DNA of 64,000 nt from Mycobacterium sp. ITM-2016-00318 (GCF_002968285.2 NZ_CP134400.1:4278001-4342000), one strand, 5' to 3'. Shown: positions 9,685 through 19,445, counted from the stretch's first letter. Numbers and translations: made by a program. Notes: generated by a model not told the origin, from the letters alone.

Positions 9685-10370
9685 TCAAGGTGTTGATCGT
9701 CGAGGACGAGCCGTTGATCGCGGAGGCACATCAAAGTTATCTGCAACGGCTGGAGGGTTTTTCGGTGTCATCGGTGGCCCACACCGCTCGCGATGCGATG
9801 CGCGCCGCCACCGATGCGGCGGCCAACGAGACGCCTATCGATCTCGTGCTGCTCGACATCGGATTGCCCGACGCCAGCGGCATCGCCCTTGCCTCCGCCC
9901 TGTCGGGGCTGCGCCCAGCACCCGACATCATCGCGATTACTTCCGAGCGGGATCTGGAGATGGTGCGGGCCGCCGTCGGCCATGGTGCAATCGCCTATCT
10001 GCTCAAGCCGTTCACGTTCGCGGCGTTCCGCGACCGGCTGGAGCGATACCAACGCTACCGGGAAGCGTTGCCTGCGGGCACCGATGCGGCCAGCCAGGCA
10101 GAAGTCGACCGTGCTCTGGCCGAACTACGGATCGGCACCTACCGATCCGCCGCCCCGAAGGGTGCGGCCGCGGGCACGAATGACGAGATCGCCCGTGTGG
10201 TACGCGATTCCGCCGACGGAATCACCGCGGATGCGGTCGCAAAGGCAGTCGGCGTTTCACGAGTGACCGCGTGGCGCTACCTGGAACGCCTCGCCGACGA
10301 AGGCACAGTCACCCGGCACACCGATTACGGCAAGGCGGGCAGGCCGAAAACCCGCTATGAGTGGCGCTAG
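9681..10370 (+). CDS. response regulator, CitB/DctR type
   Basis: A 229-residue two-component regulator. The receiver domain (1-125) has acidic pocket VEDE, phospho-acceptor D59 in LLDIGLPD, and K109 in YLLKPF. The C-terminal part (about 165-229) has a helix-turn-helix ITADAVAKAVGVSRVTAWRYLERL as in CitB/DpiA/DcuR-family regulators. It starts at GTG 9681 inside the kinase stop (GTGA). It ends in a shared CTAG with the convergent beta-propeller gene. The likely target is the divergent dctA promoter and perhaps its own operon (inference). Confidence 0.88.
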   Translation: MIKVLIVEDEPLIAEAHQSYLQRLEGFSVSSVAHTARDAMRAATDAAANETPIDLVLLDIGLPDASGIALASALSGLRPAPDIIAITSERDLEMVRAAVGHGAIAYLLKPFTFAAFRDRLERYQRYREALPAGTDAASQAEVDRALAELRIGTYRSAAPKGAAAGTNDEIARVVRDSADGITADAVAKAVGVSRVTAWRYLERLADEGTVTRHTDYGKAGRPKTRYEWR

Positions 10371-11434
10371 ACGCCGACAGGCTGCGGGGCGCGCAACTGA
10401 GGTGCTGCACCCACATGCACGTTGATCAGCTGCTCGGTCGCGGCTTCGCTCGAATCCACCGAAACGGACATGACCGTGATGGCGCCCGTGTGGTCGGCGA
10501 TGTAGAGGCGTGTGCCGTCGGGGCTGATCGCGACACCGGACGGCGCGTCGACCACGGTCAGCCGCTCGATGACCGAGTTGGTCTCGGTGCAGAGCACGGC
10601 GACGTGCTCGTAGTCGGCGATGTAGAGGCGGGCGCGGTCGGCACTGAGCGCCATCTGCATCGGCGCGCCACCGATCCCGACCTTGGCGGTGATCTCGTCG
10701 ATCGCGGTGTCGATGACGTCGACGGAGCCGCCCCAGTGGGGGTCGAAGCTGGCGACGTACGCCAAGGCGCCGTCACGGCTGAGTACGACATCCCGGATCG
10801 GCGACGCGATGGGCACCTGGCGGATCGTGAGCCCCTTGGCGGCATCGACGACCAGCAGTCTGCCGCTGGTGGCATCGGAGGTGGCGACGTAGACGAAGCG
10901 GCCGTTGGGGCTGACGCGCACGGCGTCGACCGTGCGGCCTGCGCCGTCGGCGAGGTCAATGGTGTTCGTCCGACCGAAGGTGTTGACCACCGCGAGACCC
11001 AAGCGGTCTCCGGCGAGGCCGGCGAAGATGCGCGTGCCGTCGGGGCTCACCGCGACGTCGGTGGCGACACCGTCGACGGGGTAGTTGGCGATGACCTGCT
11101 TGTTCACCGTGTCGATCACCGCGACCGAGTCGTACTGGTGCCCGGAGATCGTGACGTAGGCGCGCCTCTCGGCGGCGGTCACCAGGTGCGGTTCCACCGC
11201 TGCCATCTCGATGTCGGCGTCGACGGTCAATGCGTAGGCGTCGATGAGCGAGACGCAGCCGTCGCCGTAGTGGGTAGCGATGACGGTGGTGCCGTCGGCG
11301 GTGACAGCGAGGTCGGCGATCGGGCCGCGTTCGACGTCGATCGAGCCGAGCATGGCGAAGTCCGGTTCTACCGTGGTCTCGGTCGCGTCCGCTGGGACAG
11401 TGTTCTTGTGCATGACAGTATTTGCCCTGTTCAT
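10367..11434 (-). CDS. YVTN-type beta-propeller protein
   Basis: About 355 residues made of repeated blades with motifs like AVSPDGTRIFAG, VSPNGRFVYVA, LSADRARLYIA and ISPDGTRLYIA. These are typical of 40-residue YVTN/WD-like propellers, here about seven blades. No signal peptide is evident. A similar stand-alone propeller in M. tuberculosis (Rv1057) is a stress-regulated gene of unknown role, and the relation is by architecture only. A second in-frame ATG at 11413 has a slightly better AGGG upstream than the one at 11434. The stop codon overlaps the convergent response regulator stop in a CTAG palindrome. Confidence 0.7.
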   Translation of the reverse strand: MNRANTVMHKNTVPADATETTVEPDFAMLGSIDVERGPIADLAVTADGTTVIATHYGDGCVSLIDAYALTVDADIEMAAVEPHLVTAAERRAYVTISGHQYDSVAVIDTVNKQVIANYPVDGVATDVAVSPDGTRIFAGLAGDRLGLAVVNTFGRTNTIDLADGAGRTVDAVRVSPNGRFVYVATSDATSGRLLVVDAAKGLTIRQVPIASPIRDVVLSRDGALAYVASFDPHWGGSVDVIDTAIDEITAKVGIGGAPMQMALSADRARLYIADYEHVAVLCTETNSVIERLTVVDAPSGVAISPDGTRLYIADHTGAITVMSVSVDSSEAATEQLINVHVGAAPQLRAPQPVGV

Positions 11435-11933
11435 CAGTGCTTGTGCCGGTTGTGGCTTCGTCCGGCAATGACATACGTCTTGCTACGCAATGTGTGCGCA
11501 GGCTCCGGTCGAGTGTAGCGACGAAAATTCACTCGCCGAGAAGCATTGTCCGGCGATTGTCGACGACTCCTTTAATTGTCTCAGGCCACGCTTAAGAAAC
11601 TTTTCGTTATGAATTCGTGACCCTGCCCCAGCAAGGCCTATCAGCCCACTGAAGTGGTGTTATCCGGTCTCGGCAAGCCCGAAACGACAATGTGACGCAT
11701 GAGGTTGAATAACGAATTCTTAGTTTTGGGCCGGAAAATGAGATGCAGAACACACCGCGCCGTTCCAGCAAACTCGTGTCGCGTCTCGCGATCGAATTCG
11801 CCGCTGTGCAGGACACCGCACATTTCGGGCGTCATGCCGTCATCGGCACACCGCGGAGGTTCGCTGGGACACCCGGGCGCGAGGCCGGACGAATCTTCCG
11901 AAGGTCAAATCGTCTCCTGATCCCTCGCGCGCG
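11435..11933. other. AT-richer intergenic region, no gene recognised
   Basis: About 500 bp, visibly less GC-rich than its surroundings (several GAATTC, TTAAGAAAC and TTTTCGTTATG stretches). It contains no ORF with a credible start or family signature. It lies upstream of the beta-propeller gene, so its left part probably carries that promoter. An imperfect inverted repeat (TTCGTTATGAATTC with GAATAACGAATTC further right) is the only structure noticed. Confidence 0.4.
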
Positions 11934-13763
11934 CTAGAACGGCAGCCGGATCCCTCCGAGGATCGCTCCGAAGTCCGGCATCGGCAGCGGTGGCGGCAGC
12001 GCGGGCATGGGCGGCGGCGCAGGCAGCACGGGCAGCTGCGGTGGAGGCGCTGCGGGCAGCACCGGCAGTTCCGGCAGCACCGGCGCCTGCACGGGCGGAG
12101 CCACCGGCGCGGCCGGCAACTCCGGCGGAACGAACGCCGGGACCGGGACGGCCGCCGGCTCCGGCAGGTCCGGAATCGGCGCCCGCACAGGCGGATCGAT
12201 CTTCGGCGGCACGACCTTCGGCAGGATGTCGGCCCGCGGCAGGTCAGCCTTCGGCAGCTCGACGGGCTTGGGCAGCTCGACGGGCTTGGGCAGCTCGACC
12301 GGCTTGGGCAGATCGACCGGCTTGGGCAGGTCGGCGGGTGCGGGCTTCGGCATGTCCAACGGCGCGGGCTTCGCCGCCTCGACCGGGTCGGGCTTCGCCA
12401 GCGGGGCCGGCTTCCACCATCCCGCGGACGGTCCGGCGCCCGGTGTCGCGGGCGCCTTCTCCGTGATCGGCGACGGTGCGGTGAGCGGCGATGTCGGCGC
12501 GGTCGGCGCGGTCGGCGCGGTAAGCGGTGATGTCGGCGATGTCGGCGCGGTCGGGGCGGCCGCCGGCTGGGGTGCGGTCGGCAGCGACGGCCCCTGCTTC
12601 GGGGCGGCAAGGGCCGTGGTGTCGGGCACCGTGGCCGCCGCAGGCTCCGGCGCTGACGCCAGCGGCGTCCCGTTCGTGTCGAAGGAGCCGGCATTGACCG
12701 GCGGACCGCCCACGCCGTAGGGACTGCGCTGATCGATCGGCGCCGTTCCGAACGGACGGATGTTGACGGCCTCCTGGGCGCCGTCATCCATGCCGGTCGG
12801 GATCGCGATGATGAAGTTCATCCCTGTCGTCACCGGATTGGGGAAGTACAGGATGCTCGCCTGCGTCGGTGCGCCCGGGCTGATCGTCCGGTTGTATCCG
12901 GCTTCGACGAGCACCCGCGCCGGCGCATCGACCATCGTCACCAGCGGACTGGGCACCCCTGCCTCGGTGAGCGGCATCAGCAACGGAAGGCGCTGGCTCG
13001 GGATCATGTAGTAATCGGTGTCGCCGTAGGCACCCTGATACAGCGCGTCGCCGAGCCCGACACTCTGATAGTCGCCGTGCAGGTAGTGAATGCCCGCGAC
13101 GGTGTTCGCCGTCGCAAACGGGTTGAGCGGGTTGTTGGGGAAGTCGGACCAGCCGTCGTACTGGCGAGTGATGTCGACGGTCTTGAAATCGGTGTTGGTG
13201 GGCGTGGCACCGTCGAATGTGATGCCCGCGAAAGGCACCGTGAGGCCCTCGAAGCGTTGCAGGATACCGCCGTTGGGCCGGTTCGGGTTTCCGATCAACA
13301 CGAATGACGCCGGCAGCGTCGAACCCGCCGCCGCCAGGTTGCCCTTCTGGATCGACGCAATGCGTGCGCTCTGGGAGTAGCCGAACACCACAATCGACTC
13401 GCCCGCGGGCTGCGCATTCATCGCCTGGTCCAGATTGACGACACCCTGGCCGACGGATTGGTCGAACGGCATCACACCGGAGACGGGCATGAATTGCTCG
13501 GGTGTGCTCACGGCGGTGGGGGTGCAGGCGTCGCTACCGCAGAATCCGGTGAGCACGATGTAGTCGTTGTTGGCGTCGGTGGTGTAGCCGTCGATGAATT
13601 CCGGCGTGTCCAGCGGAGTGCTCAGCGGATGCCCGGTGCCACCCATGATCAGAGCGGTAGCGGTGAGCGCGACCAGCGCAGTCATCGTCTGCAGGCTTAC
13701 CAGCACGACCGTGGAAGCAAGCGCGAATACGACCACAGCAACGGAGTAAAAGAGACGGCGCAC
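11934..13763 (-). CDS. PE-PPE-domain serine esterase with proline-rich C-terminal repeat
   Basis: A 609-residue exported protein. An N-terminal hydrophobic segment (residues 5-45) is followed by a PE-PPE alpha/beta-hydrolase domain (about 45-330) with the nucleophile in VVFGYSQSAR and a conserved IGNPNRPNGG. There is no PE or PPE N-terminal domain, so it belongs to the stand-alone mycobacterial esterases of this fold. Residues from about 370 to the end are Pro/Ala-rich and include tandem LPKPVE hexapeptides, probably a wall-spanning or extended stalk. The GTG start at 13763 has GGGGG about seven bases upstream. Its substrate is unknown; other PE-PPE-domain proteins hydrolyse short-chain esters. 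Confidence 0.8.
   Translation of the reverse strand: MRRLFYSVAVVVFALASTVVLVSLQTMTALVALTATALIMGGTGHPLSTPLDTPEFIDGYTTDANNDYIVLTGFCGSDACTPTAVSTPEQFMPVSGVMPFDQSVGQGVVNLDQAMNAQPAGESIVVFGYSQSARIASIQKGNLAAAGSTLPASFVLIGNPNRPNGGILQRFEGLTVPFAGITFDGATPTNTDFKTVDITRQYDGWSDFPNNPLNPFATANTVAGIHYLHGDYQSVGLGDALYQGAYGDTDYYMIPSQRLPLLMPLTEAGVPSPLVTMVDAPARVLVEAGYNRTISPGAPTQASILYFPNPVTTGMNFIIAIPTGMDDGAQEAVNIRPFGTAPIDQRSPYGVGGPPVNAGSFDTNGTPLASAPEPAAATVPDTTALAAPKQGPSLPTAPQPAAAPTAPTSPTSPLTAPTAPTAPTSPLTAPSPITEKAPATPGAGPSAGWWKPAPLAKPDPVEAAKPAPLDMPKPAPADLPKPVDLPKPVELPKPVELPKPVELPKADLPRADILPKVVPPKIDPPVRAPIPDLPEPAAVPVPAFVPPELPAAPVAPPVQAPVLPELPVLPAAPPPQLPVLPAPPPMPALPPPLPMPDFGAILGGIRLPF
12253..12330. repeat. 18-bp tandem repeat encoding LPKPVE
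   Basis: At least four consecutive 18-bp units (GGCAGCTCGACGGGCTTG and near copies with one to two changes, starting at 12253, 12271, 12289 and 12307), with degenerate units on both sides. On the minus strand they encode tandem (L-P-K-P-V-E/D) hexapeptides. Unit length is a multiple of three, so copy-number change would not shift frame. Confidence 0.9.
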
Positions 13764-13943
13764 AGCAGGCCCCCAGAGGCTTTAATTGCAGTTCCACGCC
13801 CCCGCGCGCCGAGCCAGTGATATGTGGCTCATGTGAATTCTGCGACTTAAACGGTTTGCTCGCAACTATTTGTCCAAATCCGCGCTGGCCACATTGACGC
13901 GTAGCCGCTCCCGACGGCCTTCAGGTTCGCTAGTTTCGGCGTC

Positions 13944-14963
13944 GTGGCCGACCTGACTAACCGCCAGATCCTGCTTCGCCGCCGCCCCGTCGGGCTGGTC
14001 AAACCCGAGGACACCGAGCAGGTCATTGCACCCGCACCCGAGCCTGGCGAGGGCGAGGCGCTGCTGCGCACCACTTATATCGGCATGGACGCAGCGGTCC
14101 GGACCTGGCTGGACGACCAGCCGGGCTACCTCCCGCCTGTCCAACTCGGTGAGGTGATCCGCGCGGCGGGAATTGGTGAGGTGGTGGCGTCGCGCTGCGC
14201 GGCCTACGCCGTGGGCGACGTCGTCACCACGCTGACCGGATTCCAGGATTACGTGATCATCCGCGACGACATCTTCGCGACGCCAGTCGAGGGCTACACG
14301 GACCAGCTCGCGGTCATGTCGGTCTACGGCCCGACCGGCGCCACGGCGTATTTCGGGATGACCGGCGTCGGCAGACCACAGCCCGGGGAGACGGTCGTCG
14401 TCTCAGCGGCGGCAGGTGCCACGGGTTCGGTCGCGGGTCAAATCGCGCGGATCGCCGGCGCCCGGGTGGTCGGGATTGCGGGTGGGCCGGAGAAATGCCG
14501 GGCGGTCGTCGAGGACTTCGGGTTCGACGCGTGCATCGACTACAAGAACGATGACTTGCGCGCAGCGCTCAAACAGCACTGCCCCGCAGGCGTGAACGTC
14601 TACTTCGACAATGTGGGTGGCCCGATCCTGGACGCGGTGCTGGGCCGGCTTGCGCCCAAAGCCCGTGTCGTGCTGTGCGGTGTCATCTCCAGCTATCTCA
14701 CCGGCGAGCACCCGGGACCCGCAAACTACGTGAACCTGCTGGCGAAGACCGCGACGATGCAAGGGTTCAACGCGCTCGACGAGTGGGGTCGTTTCGAGGA
14801 AGCCTTCACCGCCCTGAGCGGCTGGGAGCAGCAGGGGCTGCTGGCGCACCGACAGACGGTTTTCGATGGCCTCGAGTCCTGCGTCGACGCGCTCAACGGC
14901 CTTTTCACCGGAGCCAACATCGGCAAGATGCTGGTGAAAGTCAGCGATCCGACGCCGATCTAG
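13944..14963 (+). CDS. NADP-dependent MDR oxidoreductase (prostaglandin-reductase-like)
   Basis: A 339-residue medium-chain reductase without zinc ligands. NRQILLRRRPVGLVKPED is typical of the leukotriene B4 12-hydroxydehydrogenase / curcumin reductase branch. The nucleotide-binding motif VVSAAAGATGSVAGQ is at about 150-165, and YFDNVGGPILDAV is conserved in the family. It reduces carbon-carbon double bonds of alpha,beta-unsaturated ketones or aldehydes using NADPH (family knowledge); the exact substrate is unknown. The GTG at 13944 is the best start. It ends five bases before the next start, so it is probably in one transcript with the MarP-like lipoprotein. Confidence 0.85.
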   Translation: MADLTNRQILLRRRPVGLVKPEDTEQVIAPAPEPGEGEALLRTTYIGMDAAVRTWLDDQPGYLPPVQLGEVIRAAGIGEVVASRCAAYAVGDVVTTLTGFQDYVIIRDDIFATPVEGYTDQLAVMSVYGPTGATAYFGMTGVGRPQPGETVVVSAAAGATGSVAGQIARIAGARVVGIAGGPEKCRAVVEDFGFDACIDYKNDDLRAALKQHCPAGVNVYFDNVGGPILDAVLGRLAPKARVVLCGVISSYLTGEHPGPANYVNLLAKTATMQGFNALDEWGRFEEAFTALSGWEQQGLLAHRQTVFDGLESCVDALNGLFTGANIGKMLVKVSDPTPI

Positions 14964-14967
14964 GAAT

Positions 14968-15729
14968 GTGACAGTGGTGAAGCGGGCACGTGTCGCAGCG
15001 TCGATCGTGGCCCTGACGGCCCTGATCGGTGGTTGCAGCGGATTCGGCGAGACGCTGCACCGGTTGGCGCGCGAACGCTCCGCATCGGCGACTCCCACGT
15101 CGGCGGTCTCGTCGGACGAACTGGTCGCGAACGCCCGCCCCAGTGTGGTGAAAGTGCACGGGGAATCGGAAAGCTGCCTGAAGGTCAGCGAGGGAAGCGG
15201 TTTCGTGGTCGCCCCACACAAAGTGATGACAAATGCTCACGTGGTAGCAGGTGCCGAGGCATTCATGGTCGACACGACGACGGAAACACTCGAGGCACAC
15301 GTCATCTCCTTCGATCCCCGGGCAGACATCGCGGTTCTCGACGTGCCGGAGTTGGCGGCTCGACCGCTGAAGTTCGCCGAATACACCGCGGGCGCCGGCG
15401 TTGACACGCTGGTGCTCGGCTTTCCCGGAGCCACGGCGTTCAAGGCCTCCCCTGCCACGATCCGGGAGGTCACCGATATCGAAGGCCCGGATATCTACCG
15501 GGCGACGACGATCACGCGGCAGGTGTACATCCTCATCGGCTCGTTTCCGGACGCGGGTTCTAGCGGTAGCGCCGTCGTCGACCTCAACGGCCAAGTTCTC
15601 GGTGTGTACTTCGGCGCGGAGACCACGGACACCACGACGGGATTCGCGATGACCGCCGCGCAGGTCGCGCCGCAGATGGCGAAAGCGGACGCGACGCAGG
15701 CGACGGATACCGGAGAGTGCGTCTACTGA
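14968..15729 (+). CDS. MarP-like trypsin-fold serine protease lipoprotein
   Basis: A 253-residue exported protease. The signal peptide ends in a lipobox ALTALIGGC (C23), so it should be lipid-anchored outside the membrane. The protease domain aligns by eye with the periplasmic domain of MarP (Rv3671c): GSGFVVAP, H91 in TNAHVVAG, D120 in DPRADIAVL, nucleophile S199 in AGSSGSAVVDLNGQVLGV. MarP normally has four N-terminal transmembrane helices, which are absent here. The usual GDSGGP is changed to GSSGSA but keeps the Ser. MarP itself supports acid resistance and cleaves the peptidoglycan hydrolase RipA. Whether this paralogue shares that role is unknown. The GTG at 14968 follows the previous stop closely. 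Confidence 0.82.
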   Translation: MTVVKRARVAASIVALTALIGGCSGFGETLHRLARERSASATPTSAVSSDELVANARPSVVKVHGESESCLKVSEGSGFVVAPHKVMTNAHVVAGAEAFMVDTTTETLEAHVISFDPRADIAVLDVPELAARPLKFAEYTAGAGVDTLVLGFPGATAFKASPATIREVTDIEGPDIYRATTITRQVYILIGSFPDAGSSGSAVVDLNGQVLGVYFGAETTDTTTGFAMTAAQVAPQMAKADATQATDTGECVY

Positions 15730-15765
15730 GGCGCGGGCCTCCGGGCAACCGGCGCCTACGACGCC

Positions 15766-16614
15766 TCATCCGACGAGCAGTGCTGCGCCGGGCGGCAGCG
15801 CGTTCAGCCGCAAGGCGGCCGCGGTCGCCGGTCCGACGATGCCGTCGACCTTCAGTCCCGGTGTGCGCCGCTGAAAGGCCCTGACCGCGGCTTCGGTCTG
15901 CGGCCCGAAATCGCCGTCGACCGTGACACCCAGTTGACGCTGGAGTTCGGCGACCTGCGGCCCCTCCGAACCGCGGAAAAGCAGGACATCGGCGTACACG
16001 CCGACGGGGACCGGCGGCCGGGGTGTCGGCGCGGTATCCGACTGGGTTCCGATACGGGCCTGGATGTCGGCGCGCAAGATGTCCATATCGATCGCGCCGG
16101 GATCCCACTTCCCCTGCGCCCGACCGGCGTACTCCTTGTGTCCGATGGTGCGGGCCGACGTCTGCGACAGCCGGCGATTCAGGGCGGCGCAGGTGTTCAC
16201 CAACGAAAAATATTGCGCGTCCGGCCAATTCGTGCGATGCCGAGCCGTCGGGCTGGTACCGCTGTTGGCGCATTCGATGCCGATCAAGTGCCAGTTACCC
16301 ATGTTGGTCGGAAGCCACGGGTACATGCCGACGCCGGCATGCCACGCGACGCCGACCGCCACCACCGTGACCGTGCCGTCACGCGCGATGTGCAGCTGCG
16401 ACAGCGGCCCCGCCAGATCTCGGCGACCGTTGGCGATCGACGCCGCGGTCGCATTGTCGGATCCGGTGTGGTGCACCATCACGCCGCGGATGTCCTTGAA
16501 GTTCCCGTGTCCGCGGTTCTGCCAGCCGGGGAACTCGACGAGCTTGACGCCCCCGGCGCGCAGCACGTCGGCTATCCACACGGGGTCACCGGTCCAGATC
16601 TGTGTCTGTGCCAT
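15766..16614 (-). CDS. N-acetylmuramoyl-L-alanine amidase with peptidoglycan-binding domain
   Basis: A 282-residue two-domain protein. The first domain (about 30-185) is an Amidase_2/PGRP fold with zinc-ligand candidates in VMVHHTGSDN (H48/H49), WHAGVG, and the GHKEYAGRAQGKWDPG block. The second (about 212-275) is a PG_binding_1 repeat (VAELQRQLGVTVDGDFGPQT). No signal peptide is visible. The layout and motifs resemble mycobacteriophage LysA amidases and the mycobacterial protein Rv3594, so a phage-derived lysin captured by the host is plausible. The ATG at 16614 is unambiguous. How it would leave the cell is unclear. Confidence 0.85.
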   Translation of the reverse strand: MAQTQIWTGDPVWIADVLRAGGVKLVEFPGWQNRGHGNFKDIRGVMVHHTGSDNATAASIANGRRDLAGPLSQLHIARDGTVTVVAVGVAWHAGVGMYPWLPTNMGNWHLIGIECANSGTSPTARHRTNWPDAQYFSLVNTCAALNRRLSQTSARTIGHKEYAGRAQGKWDPGAIDMDILRADIQARIGTQSDTAPTPRPPVPVGVYADVLLFRGSEGPQVAELQRQLGVTVDGDFGPQTEAAVRAFQRRTPGLKVDGIVGPATAAALRLNALPPGAALLVG

Positions 16615-16821
16615 AACAGGATGGTACGACGGCTAGCTGACAGTCACTTGCATTCGCCGACACCGCGAAAAACACTGGCGTGCAGCTTGTTTGCCGAACT
16701 TCGGCCAGTTGGTTCCGCTGGCAGGGACGTCGCGGGGGTATTCAGGCAGACGCCCGCTGTTCTCGCGTGCAGGCAACCGCTCCGTCATTAGCCACAGGAT
16801 CGGCCACCCGATGGCTTGACG

Positions 16822-17829
<1,008 letters not shown>

Positions 17830-17945
17830 TCATCCGTTTCGGGCTCGCCTTCGCGCAAGTTAGCAACGGCACACGACAGGCCCGGCGATGCAGCGCCGCG
17901 CGTGATCGGCTTGTTATGCACACGTTCTTAGATCGTGAGGTCGCC

Positions 17946-18245
17946 TCAGCGCGAGCAGTCGAGCGAGACCGTGACGGTGCGGTCGACCACCACGGGGATG
18001 AAGTCGCGGTCGCCGCGGTCGCCCACCCGCACGAGTTCGGTGCGCTCCCGCGGATTGCGGACGCCGGTGACCTCGCACTGGTTGAGCGGCGCGCTGCCGA
18101 GGCGATCGATCTTGACGTCGAAGCCCTGCGCCTCGAGTTGGCCGATGGTGATCGCGGCCGACTCGGCATTGGCCGTACCGGCCAGCGAGAGCGCCGCGAC
18201 CGCGAGACCGGCGCCGATGAGGGCGGTGCTGGTGATCTTCTTCAT
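17946..18245 (-). CDS. small secreted protein, paralogue of the protein at 5202-5528
   Basis: A 99-residue protein with a Sec signal peptide (MKKITSTALIGAGLAVAALS, cleavage near TANAES). The mature region has IGQLEAQGFDVKIDRLGSAP, Cys in QCEVTGVRNP, and the end SLDCSR, matching the pattern of the 5202-5528 protein. The spacing of the two mature cysteines is similar. The ATG at 18245 has AAAGG upstream and excludes a non-conserved MGSPEQRFP extension. Function unknown. It sits upstream of the Ag85 gene on the same strand, but the 125-bp gap leaves co-transcription open. Confidence 0.8.
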   Translation of the reverse strand: MKKITSTALIGAGLAVAALSLAGTANAESAAITIGQLEAQGFDVKIDRLGSAPLNQCEVTGVRNPRERTELVRVGDRGDRDFIPVVVDRTVTVSLDCSR

Positions 18246-18567
18246 GGGAAACCTTTGTTCGGGCGAGCCCACGCTCGCTCTTGGTTGACGACTTCATGCT
18301 GCTGCCAGCAGGCAGGTCAGCGCTTGGAGGTCGGATGGAGATTCCGTGGAGATTGCAGGTAGATCGCCCTCGCTTTGCGCGTCCGCCTGACCAACTCTGA
18401 CTCGGCCGGTTCCAGTCGCATCGGTTTCGGTCAACGATCCTGCGAGATCCGCTGTCATCAAGACGAGTCCAGTAGGGAAAGACCCGAACGGCGCCGCTGG
18501 ATAGACGAGGACTGCGTTCGACCCCAACACCGACGACTATTCGGTATCGGTGCTCGCGCGACGTTCC
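18246..18567. other. intergenic region, no gene recognised
   Basis: About 320 bp between two minus-strand genes. It presumably contains the promoter of the small secreted protein. A 78-codon minus-strand ORF inside it has no ribosome-binding site or recognisable motif and was not called. Confidence 0.4.
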
Positions 18568-19152
18568 CTAGCCAGACGCGACGACGGAGTCAGCGCTCCA
18601 GGGCGCCAACGGCGTATCGCTCTCCCCGCGGAACACATCAGGCAGATCCTCGACAACGTGCCACGTCGCCGCGAGGCGGCCCAGCCCGACGCACAACGCA
18701 CAGTGCATGCCCAGCGCGACGAGTTGGTCCTCACTGAAGTGATTCCGCAGGTCGTCGTACACCGCGTCGTCGATCGCAAGGTGATTGGTGGCGAACAGGT
18801 CGGCGAACCGCAGCGCCCCCCGTTCGGCGTCGGTCAGGCCCGGCGCCTCGGCAGGCCGCTCGAGCGAGCAGACCGCGTCTTCGCCGAGGCCGTCGTCGAT
18901 GGCGCTCTGATACCGGATCGACATACAGCTGCGGCACTGGTTGTGGAACGCGATCCGCAGCCGAACCAGTTCCATCAACCGCGGCGACAGTGCTCCGCTC
19001 TCACGAACGGCGTTGGTGAGTCCCCCGACGGCGGCCGCGACGTCGGGCAGACGGGACATGATCCCTGCGACGCCGAGGTTGATGCGGTCGCCCTGCCCGA
19101 GGTCTGTCGTCGGTATCGCCGCGAAGGCATCGGACGCTTGGATGCGGGCCAT
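18568..19152 (-). CDS. carboxymuconolactone decarboxylase / AhpD-like protein
   Basis: A 194-residue all-helical protein with the AhpD-type redox motif in HNQCRSCMSIRY, where the CxxC pair and nearby His/Tyr define the CMD family. The following region ALRFADLFATNHLAIDD is also typical. Members act as alkylhydroperoxidase-like thiol reductases or as decarboxylases, and the motif favours a redox role. The ATG at 19152 has GGAGG five bases upstream; the longer ORF starting at 19203 lacks this. It follows the amidohydrolase remnant by about 90 bp. Such CMD genes are often paired with amidohydrolases, so the two may once have formed a unit. Confidence 0.82.
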   Translation of the reverse strand: MARIQASDAFAAIPTTDLGQGDRINLGVAGIMSRLPDVAAAVGGLTNAVRESGALSPRLMELVRLRIAFHNQCRSCMSIRYQSAIDDGLGEDAVCSLERPAEAPGLTDAERGALRFADLFATNHLAIDDAVYDDLRNHFSEDQLVALGMHCALCVGLGRLAATWHVVEDLPDVFRGESDTPLAPWSADSVVASG

Positions 19153-19244
19153 GGGTCCTCCGATCGGCGAGTTCGATGCGAGGGTATACCCGTGGGCGTT
19201 CACCCTTCGAGCAGCTGCCGGGATGTTCCTGCAGAGCTCGGCGA

Positions 19245-19445
19245 CTAGATCCGCATGAGTTTCTCGGCGTTCCGATAGGCGATCGCACTGCGCTCATCTG
19301 CGCTCATCCTCGGTTGAATCCGCCTGCTCGAGGAATTCGGACACATTGTCGCGGACGACGTAGGGAAAGTCCTGGGAGTGAATTATGTGCCCTGCACCCA
19401 TTTCTGCCAGATGGAACACATCACGCTCTGCGGTATTTCGTGCGT
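19245..19445 (-). pseudogene. C-terminal remnant of an amidohydrolase, frameshifted by a 10-bp duplication
   Basis: On the minus strand the translation reads RNTAERDVFHLAEMG, then HIIHSQDFPYVVRDN, then VSEFLEQADSTEDER and a premature stop. Removing one copy of the tandem 10-mer at 19289-19298/19299-19308 restores DERSAIAYRNAEKLMRI and a stop at 19245. That is the usual end of an amidohydrolase (ACMSD/metal-dependent hydrolase group). Only the last 65 or so codons remain. The upstream break lies right at the stop codon of the SodC gene (19445), so the rest was deleted or replaced. No start codon is available, hence a relic. Confidence 0.7.

Noticed and set aside
15766..16614. Prophage remnant centred on the LysA-like amidase
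   Set aside because: No other phage gene (holin, integrase, structural) around it; a similar stand-alone gene exists in M. tuberculosis (Rv3594).
18294..18530. 78-codon minus-strand ORF
   Set aside because: No ribosome-binding site, no recognisable domain, normal chance length for this GC content.
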